6,933 nt of DNA from Lachnoclostridium sp. UBA3775. GTDB taxonomy: Bacteria > Bacillota > Clostridia > Lachnospirales > Lachnospiraceae. The notes beneath the pieces were generated by a model. That model was not told the DNA's origin and did no database searches. It saw only the letters and a program-made list of their open reading frames with translations. The stretch spans positions 1-6,933 of the forward strand of contig DFFN01000173.1 of assembly GCA_002369525.1 (NCBI GenBank), in the 5' to 3' direction. Every line of letters begins with the position of its first letter. Position 1 is the stretch's first letter. The position numbers and the translations under genes were made by a program. Positions 6,631-6,933 of this stretch are shown piece after piece.

Positions 6631-6933
6631 TTAAAATTCTGATAGTTGAAGATGATGAAAATATTGCAAAAATGATAATGGCGACCGTATCAATCGTGGG
6701 CTATGAAGCCGAGATATGCGACGATGGTGCGGCCGCTGTTTCTCGTATATTAAACGGAAACTACGATCTGGTGCTTCTTGACGTGATGCTTCCGGGAATC
6801 GACGGCTTTGAGATCATGGAAAGAATAAGCGGCACCGAAGTGCCGGTTATTTTTCTGACCGCACTCATGGATGTTGCCGATAAGGTAAAGGGACTTAGGC
6901 TTGGTGCTGAGGATTATATCGTAAAGCCATTTG
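6627..6933 (+). CDS. Response regulator receiver domain, probably OmpR/PhoB type (3' end outside window)
   Basis: The first 102 residues of a two-component response regulator; the right edge cuts it. The receiver domain is nearly complete: acidic pocket E8-D9-D10, phosphoacceptor D52 in LLDVMLPGIDGFE (50-62), T78 in IFLTAL, and K100 in LGAEDYIVKPF (92-102). The ending LGAxDYxxKPF is typical of OmpR/PhoB regulators, so a winged-helix DNA-binding domain and perhaps a histidine kinase gene should follow, though neither is visible. The start ATG overlaps the amidase stop (ATGA, 6627-6630), and AGG at 6621-6623 is a minimal Shine-Dalgarno, so translation is probably coupled to the amidase. Targets are unknown; the pairing suggests a role in wall stress or autolysis. 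Confidence 0.93.
   Translation, partial: MIKILIVEDDENIAKMIMATVSIVGYEAEICDDGAAAVSRILNGNYDLVLLDVMLPGIDGFEIMERISGTEVPVIFLTALMDVADKVKGLRLGAEDYIVKPF

Overview
The window reads as ordinary chromosomal DNA of a low-to-mid GC Gram-positive bacterium of class Clostridia, probably Lachnospiraceae or a close relative. The evidence is the neighbourhood (rel, a glyoxalase II-like metallo-beta-lactamase protein, hemZ, hisS), the HemZ-type radical SAM protein, which is a Firmicutes family, the purine-rich Shine-Dalgarno sites and the preference for AGA/AGG arginine codons. All seven supported genes lie on the + strand, and no stretch over 100 bases lacks a gene. I see no tRNA, rRNA, CRISPR array, insertion sequence, phage gene or T-box leader.

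Region 1 (1-5608) looks like one transcription unit of five genes with gaps of 28, 26, 9 and 2 bases. It holds the C-terminal half of a bifunctional (p)ppGpp synthetase/hydrolase (cut by the window edge), a small metallo-beta-lactamase-fold hydrolase, an oxygen-independent coproporphyrinogen III dehydrogenase (HemZ, with a TTG start), a compact stand-alone HD-GYP domain protein and a histidyl-tRNA synthetase. The synthetase is the eukaryote/archaea-like kind rather than the textbook bacterial kind. Stringent response, thiol-ester hydrolysis, heme synthesis and tRNA charging sit together in this way in many Clostridia. The HD-GYP gene is the less expected member.

Region 2 (5609-5706) is a 98-base spacer with a perfect TATAAT box framed by CCCC and GGGG, followed by a strong ribosome binding site. 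It probably starts a new transcription unit.

Region 3 (5707-6933) holds a membrane-anchored N-acetylmuramoyl-L-alanine amidase (Amidase_3) whose stop overlaps the start of a response regulator (ATGA). The response regulator is cut by the right edge. The overlap suggests that a cell-wall hydrolase and a two-component regulator are made together.

I found no convincing undescribed system. The items most worth a second look are the eukaryote-like HisRS in a Firmicutes-type operon, the HD-GYP protein coupled to it, a possible internal promoter for hisS, and the amidase/response-regulator pair.
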